From assembly GCA_038030265.1 (NCBI GenBank), contig CM075939.1, forward strand, positions 46,667,253-46,731,252: a stretch of DNA of 64,000 bases. The letters run 5' to 3'. The position numbers and the translations under genes were made by a program. The stretch is from Corythucha ciliata (taxonomy: Eukaryota > Arthropoda > Insecta > Hemiptera > Tingidae). The notes beneath the pieces were generated by a model. The model did no database searches and was not told the DNA's origin. It saw nothing but the letters and a program-made list of their open reading frames with translations. Shown piece after piece: positions 22,590 to 34,047 of this stretch (position 1 is its first letter; every line of letters begins with the position of its first letter).

Positions 22590-24920
22590 AGACGAAATTA
22601 TCAGTTTTAAGGACGAAATTGACTGCTCGACCGAAACTGACTGTTGCCAAGGGAGAAATTGAGAAAATCCATGCGGTCTGAAACCCGACTTCTCGTCAGT
22701 AAATGAGTTTGCAATTTTTAGTGACTGAATAGTCGTTTTGATGATAGTTAGGGTACGAATCGTCAGTTCAGGCATTTTTAAGGCACGAATGGTCAATCTC
22801 GTCATTATTGGAACGCGAATGGTCGTTTTTCAAGGCGCAAATCTGTCAGTATAGCCATTGTGAGGGAGGGGGGGGCTTGAATTGTCAATACGACCAGCAG
22901 CCCATTATAGGCCTTGTCCAGTCTGGTCTACCACTTTCAAGGGACGAATTGTCGTTGTCCCTGACGCTTTCCAAAGAGCGCGAATGACCAGTGTGACCAT
23001 TTTTAGAGCAAAACTTTGAAGATTGAAATTTTTAAGGCGTTTGGTTATTTCAGAGCATGAATCGTCAGTTCAGCCATTTTCAACGGCCCGGAATGGCTTT
23101 TTTCGACCATTTTCAAGGTGCGAGTCGTCATTTTAGGCATTTCGAAGGCGCGAATCGTCATTTTTGCCATTTTTAGAGCGTGAATAGTCCGTTTGACTAT
23201 TTCCAGGGGACGAATCATCCTTAAAGTCAATTTTAGGGTGCGAACGGTTAGTTTAGCAATTTATAAGGCGTGAATCGCTGGATTCACCATTTTTCGAATG
23301 GTTCTAACGAGCGAAAATTTGTTTTTGGCGCAGTGAAATCCGTGAAATTGCTTTTTTAGGTCCAACCAGCAGCAAGTCACATTAGGCATTTTAATGGCAT
23401 GAATCGTCAGTTAAGGCATTTCCAAGACGCAAACTACTAGTTCTGCTATTTTTAGGGCACAAATCTTCTGCATTTTAGCCATTTTCTAGGCGTGGTGGCT
23501 CAGTTTGTCCTTTTATGCAAAACGAATGGTAAGTTTCGCTATTTCACTGGCACAAATCAGCACATTTAGCCATGTTTAGGGCGTGATTTGCCAATCAAGC
23601 AATTTTATAGCAATTTATAGTTTCAAATCAAAATGTTTATCCAGTCCATGTAGCTAACGCATGCAGCTAACGCTGGTTGTTGTTGGGGAGGGGTTTGTTC
23701 AGGATGGCCCATGCTCAGTGCGCAATCGCAAGTGGTCAGTTTATTGCTTGAAGGGCGCAAATAGCCCTGTTTGGTTTTTTGGATGCAGCTAGCCACTTTG
23801 AAGGCGCGAATCGTCTTTTTAGCCTCTGTAGAGCAAAAATGATCAGTTAGGCCATTTTTAGACCGTGAATCGCTGGTGCGAGTTGTGTATGCCATTTACA
23901 GTGCGTAAATAGCCAGTTTTTAAGGCCAGGATCGTCGGTTTAGACATTCTCAAGGCGTGAAGGCTCAGTATGGCTATTTCTAATGCGCGAATGGCCAATT
24001 TTGCCATTTTCAGGGCATGAATCTTCTGTTTAGGGATTTTCAAAGTGTGAATTGTCGGTTTAACCATTCATCGTAGGCCGCATAGAGTCAGTGTTACCAA
24101 TTTTATAGGGCGTGAATAGCCAGTTTGGCAATTTTAACGCTGCCATTCCTAGGCCATGAATCCGTCATTTTAGCCAATTGTATGTAAAGAACTCAGTTTT
24201 ATAATTTTCATAGCGTGAATTATTAGTTTAACCATTTTAGAGAACGCAAACAATCAGTTCTGCCGTTTTTAAAGGTACGAATAGTCCGTCACGCAATTTA
24301 CAGGGTACGGGAGTTCAGCTTGCCATATCTAGGGCGCAAGTTGTCAGCACAGTCATTTAAATATAGGAATTGAATAGCCAGTGTGATATTTTCAGAGCAT
24401 GAATCGTCAGTTTTTCCATTTTTAGGGTTCGTCAAGTCTGTTGGGTCATTTATAATAAGCGCGAATCGTCAGTTTTGCTTTTTTAGTGACGCAATTACTC
24501 CCTTCAAGCCAACGCCCGAATGGTCAGTTTGGGCATTCTTGGCGCGCCAATGGTTGATTTTAGAATAATTAGGGCAGGAATTGTCTGTTTATAAGGACAA
24601 ACAGCGTGAATTGTTAGTTTGCTCATTTTTAAAGCGCGTTACGTTAGCTTGGCCAGTTTTAGAGCGGGAATCGCTAGTTTTAGCCAGTTGTACCTCGTGA
24701 ATGGAAGATTTAGCCAGTTTCATAGCGGGATTCATGATCTTTCCACGCATTTTCAGGGCTGCACGAACCGTCAGTTTAGCCACTTTTAGACCGCGTGAAG
24801 TCTGTTGGGTTTTTTTTTTTTTTTTTAGAGCGGTCATTGCCAGTTTGGCCATTTTTAAGGCGTTTTAAGGTGGGAATAGGCAGTGAATTGATAGCAAGCC
24901 ATTTTCATTAGAGCGAAGGA
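22590..24920 (-). repeat. large ~30-bp array, class 2, reverse
   Basis: Units approximate GCCATTTTTAGGGCGCGAAT followed by CGTCAGTTTA. About 60-70 units extend over 2.3 kb with a few breaks, notably unrelated sequence at 23,620-23,770 and a T run at 24,811-24,826. Because the unit is 30 bases, minus-strand frames stay open for stretches and read as a ten-residue repeat of the TIRALKMAKL type (23,045-23,230 and 23,858-24,067). Unit divergence and frequent stops argue against a real protein. Confidence 0.8.
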
Positions 24921-24999
24921 CACAATTTCATAAGCCTCTTCCTTGACTAAATCTTGGAACCACGTCTGGGCCATGCGATATTTTGTTTTTAAAAAGAGC

Positions 25000-26235
25000 C
25001 AGAGCCGTGAAATTTCCCTTTAAATTGAGCCAGTACGCTCATTTATCCTTTAAAAAGGTGTGAAATCCCGTTAAATTGGCATGTCTTAAGGTAGTCAGCC
25101 CCACGAAATTGGTTTCTGGCCTACGAAATTCGACAAATTTGGTCTCAAAAAGTGCCAAACCGGCAAATTTTGTTATTGAAGTAGCCAAAACCACGAAATT
25201 GGATTTTGTGGTGTGTTTAATCAGTGATATTTGGACATCGAAAGTGTCTAATGAGCGGAATGCATTCATGAAGAGTCAACCCGGTGAAAATTGGTTTTTT
25301 TAGGAAGTCAATTCTGTGTCGTTCAATTGAAGTTCAACAGAGCCAAATCAGTGAATTTGGTAATTAAAATTAGTCAAACCAGTGAAATAAGTTGTTTGGA
25401 TGACAAATCCTCGCAAAATCAGGTTTTATGATAATCTGAACCCGTGAAATTAGTAAAATTGACTGGGATACACGAGTGAAATAGGTCTCTAGGCACAGGA
25501 ATCGTCAGGTCGAAAAGTGCGGCGAAAAGTCACTTCCATCGCATTGTTTAACAAAGCTACATGGTTGAAACGTCCGAAACTTGTAATTTTTGGAAAATTA
25601 AAACCAGAAACATGTGATTTCGTGAGTGTTTGGACCCGAAACTTGCAATTTCTCAAAAATAAAATCCAAAAATTAGCGATTTCGAAAATGTTTAGCCTGG
25701 AAACTTCCAATTTCGTGGATACTTTGCTCCAAAATGTTGCTAACTCTCTATTTTTAGAATATTCCGATTGGCAACATTCAATTTCGCAGATATTTTGCTC
25801 CGAATGATGTAATTTTGCTGCTATTCATCAAGCTTTGGCCGGCGCTATCATGACTGCCTGCAGACTGGAGTCCACACCCGCTCAAATGAAAGGCCCCGGA
25901 ATTTACCATTTTGCGAAAGTACAGATGAAAAACGTGAATTTCTCTTATTATTAGGCCTGAAACTTTCATTTTTGCGGTTTTTTATTCTCGAATGTAGCAA
26001 TTATGTAGCGATTCGTGCTCCAGCTTTCTTCTGGTATGGGTGTTTTAGGTTTTACAGAACCCGTGAAATCGGTTATATGGACGAGGAAACCCAATGAAAT
26101 CGGTTTCAAACGGAAACCAATCCCCAACAAGGCGCTTAAGCTAGCAATTTCTTGTTGTAGAAGGTGATTTTGATTCATAGGCTGTTTCCGCCTATATGCC
26201 TCCGTCTGTTTGTCCCGGAAATTGACCACGGAAAT
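25000..26235. repeat. degenerate repeat block, class 4
   Basis: Units contain 'cgaaattggttt', 'gtgaaattg' or 'aaacttgcaatttc' at about 30-base spacing (25,040-25,480 and 25,560-25,990). One further copy of the GGCCGGC-type module occurs near 25,838. No gene is seen. Confidence 0.65.
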
Positions 26236-26239
26236 TGAC

Positions 26240-29080
26240 GAGACGAAAACACGTTTTCAGCTGTTGCAGAGTCGGCTACACGGAGTGGAGCCGCTCGGTT
26301 TCCCTGCATAACCGTCATTTTATTTTACGTTGAGTGTGTATAGTCAGTCTGTTTCTTCAGTGAATGTGAAACGCTGAAATACAAACAATTAGGTACTCGG
26401 CTTCCCATTTTTTTCTTCTTCTTCTTCTTTTCTCGAGGGGAATTCCCCTCATTTTAAAGTTATCGTAGTTCGTCGAGAGTTGGAGGTTTACAAAGCGACT
26501 GTTTCATTCCATATTCCATTCCCTTCCAACCCTTCACCACCAAGTTTTTAATAAGACAAACAAAAAGGTATGTAACGTACAAAAACTGAAATACAGTGCT
26601 CTCGTAAAGTCTGTACCCTGAAAGAATTGGCTGTCTCTTTTATTTTATGCTCTTAAAAAGAAGGGAAAAAAGTCTAAATTAGTCCTTGAATAGCACTGTA
26701 AAGATGTCAACTCCTGTAATTTATAATGTTTCTAGAAAATCAAAAAAAGAGACTATGTTTTTTTTTTTGTCCCTTTTGTACTTCTCTCTCCACAGGGAGT
26801 GATGGTGACAGTGGGGAGGGGAAGCACCCCCTTAGAATTAAGGGTGGCTTGATGCGATGCCACCACATGTTTGTCCCATTAGTATAAACAAGACTTGAAA
26901 GAGGGTGAAGAATGGTTGGGAGGGGGGGAGAAACGTCAAGCAGGTAGGTTTTAAAAAGGGCTGGTGCCAGACGAGGAGGACGTGTATTTTTCCGTATATG
27001 GGGGGAAAAAGGTTTTGAGCCAAGGGGTTGTTGAGAGCGGGAGAGGATGACTTAAATAATGTGAAAATAATAAATAAAAATGTTGCTTTAAGAACCTTTG
27101 AAAATAAATAAACAACGTGAATTGTCGGGATGAAAGGGATTTTTTTTTCTTTTTTAGACTAACGTTTATTTGTCTAAAAATCAGGTTTAGGGGTTTATTA
27201 AATGCTGAATCTTTTAAACTTTCCAACCCAACCACAAAAAAGTTCAATAATATTTAGTAGACACGTCCCCCTCACGACCATTGCGTTACATTTAAAAAAT
27301 AATTTGCATTTTCCGGCCCAGTTTATTTAGCATAAATCGATTTGAAACTCTTCATTCGCTCGACTTCATCGCAAAATCATGAGAAAATTAGGGGTGGTGC
27401 TTCCTCTATAACTCCCCCCTCCCACCATCATCCCGTCCCACACAACACATTTTGAAGAGGAAGCTAACTTGATTGAGCCGAAAATAGTTTCAGAAGATGG
27501 CAGTCAAGTTGAAGAGGGCCTGGGAATGGCAATTAGAGAGAATCGGGCATGTAAAGGGTTAACTGTTCTGATGGCGATGGTGGTAGTGTGTGTGTTGGTT
27601 AGGGGGGTGGAGAGGGGAAGGGCGAGAACTTGTATATGAGGGTGCCTGGAAGTTTGTTTTAGAGGGTTTGGGGTGGTACAGAAGCGTTGAAAATTAAAGG
27701 AACTTTTCACAAAACCTCCTCCTCCTCCCCAACAGCCTCAAAACGACAAACCCAGTTGTACAAGAGATGGATGGAATTGGTGGTGGGGGGGGGGGCTCTG
27801 ATTATTCAAGAGAGGAACACAGTTTCGTGAAAGGGAGGTTGCCTCTTTGAACTTGACGACAAAACAGTCTTTTTATGTATTTATTAAAATCCAGGAGCTT
27901 TACATTGCTAGGAAATATTTTTTTATTTACATTCAAAGCACAAAAAATACTTCTAGAAGGACGTGAATGCGCAATACTTGTTTACAGTTTCATGCAGTCC
28001 TCCTCGTCTTGCGTTTTTAATCCTGGAGGCCTTCAACAATAACGTCTAGTTTATGAATGCATAGAACAACAAATTATTACCGTTCCTTCCTAATTTCTTA
28101 AACAAATAAATTCATTTCTTGCAAAATAACGCAAGAGATTCCCCGCCAATGATACAAGAATTAAACGCAGTTTGAATTTAATAAATTTACTTTCCATTTA
28201 ACCTCGTCCTCGCTTTCTCGAAATATATGAGCCTTTCGCAACATTTGCCCCCTTGAGCTACCACACATGAAAATGAAAAGGGCGAGGGTTAGTCGCATTT
28301 AAGGCTGTAATTACATCGCACCATCCCTCTCGGCTCACAGCATCTGGCTTTTCTTCTTCTCTTTTGTGCCGCAGAAAAAAAAAAAAAAATCTGGTGGATC
28401 AATAAATTGCGACAAAAGGGCCTCCTTCCATCACTTCTTCCGCCTTTTTATCCCAATCATTTATTCAAAAGAGAATGAGATTGTGAAGAATCGATAATGA
28501 ACTGCAACGGCTCACCCCTTAAACTATGTTACAGCAAGGAAGGGAATGGTAGGTGGCAACCTTATTAAATTTGTATCTAATTTTGTGGATCAAGTACGGG
28601 ACGGGAGCGTGGATCTCGTAAAAAAAAGTCCACAGTTGATCCAGAGAGATGTGAAAACTCATAAAAAAAAAAACTGTTTGTATACAACGGATCAGGGGGG
28701 GGGGGGGTAAATTCAATTTATTTTTCCTTTCTGATAAGGTGCGAGGAGAGACTTCAGGATGTGACTTGCCGTGGTTATTGTTTTCATAAAAGTTGAATAA
28801 CTTTGATTGCTCTCATACTTTTACGTGGGAACTTTTATTTCTTAGGATCCGCGGGACAAAAAAAAAGTATTGTATTAAAGGCGTTCAACTTCACTTTAAA
28901 CGTCAATTTTCACCTTGGGAATTATGTAATCAGCTAAGAATTTGTCATTATGAAACATAAAACACAATTTTGTTCCACCCCCCTTCCTCGACAGGTAAAT
29001 ACCTTACATTGTGAAACAAAAACTATCGCCCATTCCAATAACTTCGATTCTTATATTAATTATCGACCAATTAGGGCTAT
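26240..29080. other. non-coding DNA, no gene seen
   Basis: AT-rich sequence with an 11-base G run at 27,785-27,795 and a 13-base G run at 28,695-28,707. Short frames (26,951-27,247 and 27,504-27,710) are proline- and leucine-rich translations of pyrimidine tracts with no domain. Confidence 0.45.
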
Positions 29081-29083
29081 AAA

Positions 29084-29126
29084 GCGACGTTTCGTTTCGT
29101 CGGTCAATTCGCCGACCTCATCAGGC
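29084..29126 (-). ncRNA. hammerhead-ribozyme-like motif
   Basis: Read on the minus strand the order is CTGATGA (29,124-29,118), a bulged G, a 5-bp stem GTCGG/CCGAC with an 8-base loop, GAAA (29,098-29,095), a 3-bp stem ACG/CGT closed by AAA, then C at 29,086 as the expected cleavage position. Stem I is weak, with two pairs next to the core and then mismatches. The very short stem III is the form described for hammerheads in Penelope-like and other retroelements. No Penelope coding sequence is visible nearby, so this may be a solo remnant. Confidence 0.55.
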
Positions 29127-29302
29127 AACGATAAAAAGGCAGTTAATCAATTAAAAAATTGCAAATGTACATGGGATTTTCTCCCTCTCTCCCAACCGCG
29201 CAGGTAACATCTTCTCGATGAACAACTATACGTGCCGAAACGGCTACACGGGTTTATTAATTAAGTTACGTATAAATCTACGAGTTCGCAAGGGAAAGAA
29301 AG

Positions 29303-29328
29303 AACGTCAACTGCAGTGAGTTGACGTT
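29303..29328. repeat. perfect 10-bp hairpin
   Basis: AACGTCAACT and AGTTGACGTT flank a 6-base loop (gcagtg). It lies upstream of the Gypsy remnant. The role is unknown; it is too short a spacer and too isolated from T-rich sequence to call a terminator. Confidence 0.6.
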
Positions 29329-29403
29329 GAGGCATTGGATGGGAGGGGGGTTGAGGAACCATATGATTCAAATCATCGATGATAGTAGCAAGGTATCGAA
29401 GAT

Positions 29404-29533
29404 CACATCGCAGTGAGGGTGCTTCACTATGAACAGTCCCATACAATTATTGATGTTTGTTCTTCATCGATGTTTCATCGGGGCATCGCTCATCGAGGTA
29501 TCGCAGTGTAGGTGATTCACTATGAACGCACCC
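29404..29533. repeat. two diverged copies of a 35-bp phrase
   Basis: 'tcgcagtgagggtgcttcac' with 'tatgaacag' (about 29,409-29,437) is repeated as 'tcgcagtgtaggtgattcac' with 'tatgaacgc' (29,501-29,529). 'atcgatg' words lie between them. They precede the gag start of the Gypsy remnant and might belong to its LTR or leader, but no LTR boundary could be fixed. Confidence 0.45.
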
Positions 29534-29595
29534 TTATTTGGCAATCGTACTTATGTCGTGAGATACAACAAGTGGATGACGAGGAAAACTAAGAC

Positions 29596-29768
29596 ATGGC
29601 CGAAGAAGACGTTCGGCAACAAAATGAGTCAATTTTGGAAGCACTGCGCACCCAAAGCGCGGTTCTCGGGCAGCTCCTTCAACAAGTAGTGCTCCACGGC
29701 CCGACCGACGTACACAACATGACACACACTCGGTGCACTTTGACACACTCGACGAAGAACAAGAATCC
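29596..29768 (+). pseudogene. Ty3/Gypsy gag, N-terminal fragment
   Basis: An ATG at 29,596 opens a frame that starts MAEEDVRQQNESILEAL, a hydrophilic, probably helical N-terminus of the kind seen in Gypsy gag proteins. After about 57 codons the reading is cut by the LINE inserted at 29,768/29,769. The same gag resumes at 34,171, after the second copy of the 11-bp target duplication AACAAGAATCC. A 'tttggcaatcg' phrase at 29,537-29,547 may be a primer-binding site. The gene is a dead remnant. Confidence 0.7.
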
Positions 29769-30200
29769 CGTTCGTGTTCCCCTGTGGGTGGGGGGTTAGA
29801 GTACACCCAACGTATCTCCTGCGTGTCGTAAGAGGCGACTAAAAGGAGCGGGTAGACGGTCCCGTTAGCCTTGAAAGGCAGCCGTATAAGGGAGCATACC
29901 CCGACAGAAAAGCCGGAGGTCGGGCTTCGGAGCTACAGGCATCCCGAACTTCGCAGGGTGACGCCTTGGCGTCATTACGGGCCTGGCAAACCCGGGGTCT
30001 GTAGCCTAGATGTAGGGAAACCTCCCAGCCCTGCATCTACCCCTTGAACCCTCCCTACATCCTTTTTCCTTCACTTCTTTCCCCTAGGAACGGATCAATC
30101 GTTTGGTAACAACTGGACAGAACTAGACATTGATGGAAGCAGGGTTTGAGATATCTCGCCCGCCCTGGCGGTAGGGTAAAAACGCACCCAATAAATCAAA
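29769..30200 (+). promoter_or_regulatory. LINE 5' leader (UTR)
   Basis: GC-rich against its surroundings. It carries 'cgtaagaggcgactaaaagg', a phrase I recognise as common in the 5' leaders of arthropod LINEs of the I/R1 type. It would be expected to hold an internal promoter, but no core promoter motif can be assigned with confidence. The ORF1 start at 30,201 follows 'aatcaaa'. Confidence 0.6.
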
Positions 30201-31244
30201 ATGGATAATCAAGAAGAAATATCTGCCGGACTGATTTATGGGAACCCAGTGGGAAGTCAGGACCCACTGGGCGACACTGGCGAGTTAACTGGAATATTCA
30301 CTGGAAACAATACAAGCAATGACGGGGGCGTTGGAGAGACGGTCTCTCAAGCTACTCTGAGCACACCAATGTCTCAACCCAAGCGGAAGGAGAGCTTGGG
30401 AGAGCTTATAAATCGTACTCCTTATTTGAGTGAAGCTTTGGGAAAAATTAGGAAAGAGAAAGGATTGACCACTAGCACAGAATCCCTTGGTGCTGCCATT
30501 GGGTCAGAATCTGAGAGAAAACGAAAATATATTATGGAACCATTCCAACCTGGAGATATCGGTATCGCCCCTAAACACCAAGTTAAGAAAGCGAAGCAAA
30601 CATCTCCGAAAAACTCGCAGCAGCCTAACCATGGGAAAACAACTAGGCTAGGCCTTGATGGAGATTACGACAAATTCATTGTAATAAAATCTTCTGGGAG
30701 CTCTTTTAAGGATATTTCTATCTTTAAAATATGTAAAGAAATTGAAGGGAAAGTAGGAAAAGTGGCGTCAATAAGGAAAACGAGGGACGGTAACCTAATG
30801 GTGGAAGCCGTAGACCGTCAGCAGGCCGAGAAGTTGAAGACATCAAGCTCCGTAACGGAACAAGATGTCCAAGCGGATGCACCCTCAAGCCTGAATACGA
30901 CAAAAGGAGTAATATCGCATCATGAGATAATTTTTGCTGATGATGATGAGATTGCGGATGCGTTAGTGGGGTTTGGGGTGGTTAATGTCTCTATTATTAA
31001 GAAGAACGTAAATGGTGCCAAAGTAAACACTAGTACAGCAATTCTCACTTTTAAAGGAGGGGAATTGCCACAGGTTGTTGAAGCTGCCTTGATTAGATTT
31101 ACTTGTAGAGTACGCCCGTATATACCAACACCGAGTACGTGTTTTAAGTGTCAGAAGTATGGACACAGACAAGATACCTGCAGAGCCGCGGTAGCGATCT
31201 GTTGGTGCACTGAACCGTTTGAAGCGAGCTCATACGACGGATAA
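30201..31244 (+). CDS. LINE ORF1, gag-like RNA-binding protein, C-terminus lost
   Basis: ORF1 proteins of this LINE group bind the element RNA and form the transposition particle. This frame has 347 codons from the ATG at 30,201. Residues about 1-150 are low-complexity and basic, with a KHQVKKAKQ-type stretch. Residues about 155-310 resemble the RRM-like gag core. CFKCQKYGHRQDTC, a CX2CX4HX4C zinc knuckle, lies at about residues 314-327. Relatives usually have two or three knuckles; here only the first remains and the frame then runs 17 codons into sequence belonging to ORF2 in another frame. The C-terminus is therefore a deletion product. Confidence 0.8.
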   Translation: MDNQEEISAGLIYGNPVGSQDPLGDTGELTGIFTGNNTSNDGGVGETVSQATLSTPMSQPKRKESLGELINRTPYLSEALGKIRKEKGLTTSTESLGAAIGSESERKRKYIMEPFQPGDIGIAPKHQVKKAKQTSPKNSQQPNHGKTTRLGLDGDYDKFIVIKSSGSSFKDISIFKICKEIEGKVGKVASIRKTRDGNLMVEAVDRQQAEKLKTSSSVTEQDVQADAPSSLNTTKGVISHHEIIFADDDEIADALVGFGVVNVSIIKKNVNGAKVNTSTAILTFKGGELPQVVEAALIRFTCRVRPYIPTPSTCFKCQKYGHRQDTCRAAVAICWCTEPFEASSYDG

Positions 31245-34047
31245 TTTAATCGCTTTTAAAAAGCTCAGAGCCGAAGAGCGGAAATTGAAGCAAAAAGCTA
31301 AACTCACGTCCTGGACCAAGTATATATCTACAATTACAACCAAGGTCGAGTCACGTGAGGTTTGGCAGAAAATTAGAACAATGCAAGGGAAACATAGCTC
31401 AAAAGTACCACAGTTGATTAAAACTCCTGATGGTAGGTTTCTTGAAAATCCACTTGACATAGCAAATTCTTTTGCAGACCATTACTATGCACAGTCTGCC
31501 ATTTCGAGTTACCCCCCAGAGTTTCAAAACGTCATAGCTGAATCGGAATGTCGTCATGTTTCCTCAATCCTTTCGCAGTCCCCATCCGATGGCGATATGT
31601 CAAGGGCATATAATGATCCGTTTCGGCGAGAAGAGCTAGAAAGAGCCATCGGCACCTTACACAATCATAAAACGCCGGGGCCTGATGGCATACCTAATGA
31701 ATTTTTCAAGAATCTCGATGGAAGCGGAAGGCTTCAGTTGCTGAGATTGTACAATTCTCTTTGGCAGCATGGTTCTTATCCGTCTTCTTTGAGAAAGTCG
31801 ATCATCATTCCTGTTCTTAAGCCAGCGAAGGATGCCCGGGAGACAGCTAGTTATAGACCCATCTCGCTTACTTCGTGCATGGGAAAATTGTATGAAAGTA
31901 TGATCTCCTATCGGCTTTCTAATTACCAAAGTGAGAACAATTTGTTGAATCCTCACCAGGCGGGTTTTAGAGCCGGATACTCAGTCTTAGACCAGTTGGC
32001 TTATTTAGAAAATATTGTACAAAATTCATTCTTAAATCGTCAGCATGTCTCTGCCGTATTTTTTGACGTTAAAAGTGCGTTTGACCGTGTCTGGATGAAG
32101 GGAGCTCTCCACCAGCTGGAATTGTGGGGTCTTCGTGGGAATCTGCCAAATACTCTCTCCCGTTTCCTCTCTGGCCGCTCGTTTCAGGTGCGAGTGGGAA
32201 CGGAGGTTTTATCTTTACGTGATCAAGAGACAGGTGTACCCCAGGGATCGGTACTGAGTGTGATCCTCTTTCTTTGTGCAATAAATAATTTGACCCAAGG
32301 CATGGAACACGACGTAAAAATTTCCTTCTATGCTGACGACATGGCAGTCTTCCAAGAGTCTAATCCCGAGAATTGTGAGGCGGCTCGATTGAGTTTGCAG
32401 ACAGCTATTGATACCTTGGTCTCGAACGCAAAGAAGTGTGGGTTGGCCTTCTCTTCCGGCAAGACGGTAGCAATGCACTTTTGCAGGCTGAGGCGAGTGC
32501 ATGACCTACCTAATTTTTACCTTGGAAACGATATTATACAATATACTGACAAGTATAAATTTCTTGGGTTAGTTTTTGATGAAAAACATCGGTGGAAGGA
32601 CCATATTCAATACACGGCATCACGCTGCCTTGGTGATCTCAAACTTCTCCGAACTCTAGCGAGCTACAAGTGGGGTGCATCTACGAAGATGCTCCTTAAA
32701 ATCGTCCACAGCCTTATCTAACCTAAACTAGACTTCTCCTGCGTTATTTATGGGTCCGCGCGACGAACTTGGCTCCGGCAATTGGACCGAATTTATCATT
32801 CGGCGCTCAGGATAGCTCTTGGAGCCTTCCGTACTAGCCCAACCGATTGTCTGTACGCCCTTGCCCATACTCAAACACTCGAACTTCGCCGGACGTATCT
32901 AATGTTAAATTACGTCACGAGCGTAAAAAGCAAGCCAGAACATTTCCTACATGAAGTCATAAGCAATGAGGACTTGGATGCCGAGTGTAGAAACTTGCCG
33001 ACAAGGACACGCCCCCTACCTAAACGCTACCGTGAATTCGTGGCTCGAAATGACTATGATACCCATCCAGTTATTCATAATTCATCAGGTTACTCGCCAT
33101 GGCTTTTTCCAAACGTAGAAATCGATCTCAGCTTCCATGACCAATATAAAACCCAAATTATGCTACCAGAGTGCCACGCTAAATTTCTTCATTTTTTAAA
33201 TGAGCACCGAGAGTTTACTTTCATCTACACAGATGGGTCGAAGACAAATAGTGGTGTTGGTTGTTCATATTTCACTTCTTCTGGAGAATCACGCCAATTT
33301 TCTCTACCCATTATTTCTAGCCTTTATTCTGCCGAGCTCTCGGCGATAAATCTATCCTTAGATTATTGCCTGGAATCAAATAGCCACAAATGTTATGTAG
33401 TAACAGATTCACTTAGTTCTCTTGAAAGAATGCGTGACGTATTTTCGCTGAACCAATTAACTAGGAATATTCTCCTCAAAGTGAATGATATACTGCGTCA
33501 GAGTAAAACCATTAGATTCCTTTGGGTGCCTAGTCACTTCGGGATATCAGGCAATGACCGAGCCGATGCTCTCGCGAGACTTGCAGCCACTACCTCCCGC
33601 AGTCAGAACCCACAGTCCTATTTAAATGACGTTCTTGCGTCTGACTACAAAATTTACAACAAGAAGTTCACTTGGGGTCTCATGCAGAACACTTGGGATG
33701 GTAGCCATACCAGTATGCGGTCTATTGTACAAGAGCTTTGTGAGTTTAAGGATATTTATGATAACGAGTGCCCTCGTTCTGAGAAGGTTGTAATAACGAG
33801 GTTGCGAATAGGCCACACCTATCTCCCTCATGCCTATCATTTGGTTGGAAGATTTAGACCAACGTGTGAGGTATGCTCCGAGGTCTTAACTGTGGAACAC
33901 CTCATTGTTCATTGCCCTCGTTGGACACACGTCCGTCGACAATTGCAGATACCTGCAGAATGGAAAACTGTAATCAAACCATGCTCGGCACACCTGGACA
34001 AAGTCATTGCTTTTCTAAAAATAATTAATTATCTAAATAAATTGTAA
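31201..34047 (+). pseudogene. LINE ORF2, reverse transcriptase and RNase H, no endonuclease
   Basis: The frame carries a basic linker (AFKKLRAEERKLKQKAK), then reverse transcriptase blocks: TPGPDGIPNEF, SYRPISLTSC, QAGFRAGYS, FFDVKSAFDRVW, the catalytic FYADD (about 32,326-32,340) and KFLGLVFDE. An in-frame TAA at 32,719-32,721 interrupts the thumb, after which the same frame continues into RNase H (YTDGSKTNSG at about 33,226; a Glu in SAELSAINL; VTDSLSS; WVPSHFGISGNDRADALA). A CX2C with HX4C motif (CEVC, HLIVHC) ends the protein. The apurinic-type endonuclease that should precede the linker is absent: the ORF1 knuckle joins the linker directly near 31,190-31,205. Confidence 0.85.

Noticed and set aside
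23045..24067. Basic decapeptide-repeat proteins on the minus strand
   Set aside because: They follow from the 30-bp repeat period; units differ at all positions, stops are frequent and no start context or signal peptide is seen.
5291..24920. Regular ~30-base repeats suggestive of a CRISPR array
   Set aside because: There are no unique spacers between constant repeats; the whole unit repeats with drift, the context is eukaryotic and no cas gene is present.
29303..29328. Hairpin as a transcription terminator
   Set aside because: No T tract follows and the context is eukaryotic; kept only as a hairpin.
29404..29533. LTR of the interrupted Gypsy element
   Set aside because: The repeated phrase near the gag start has no matching copy after the integrase and no TG...CA borders.
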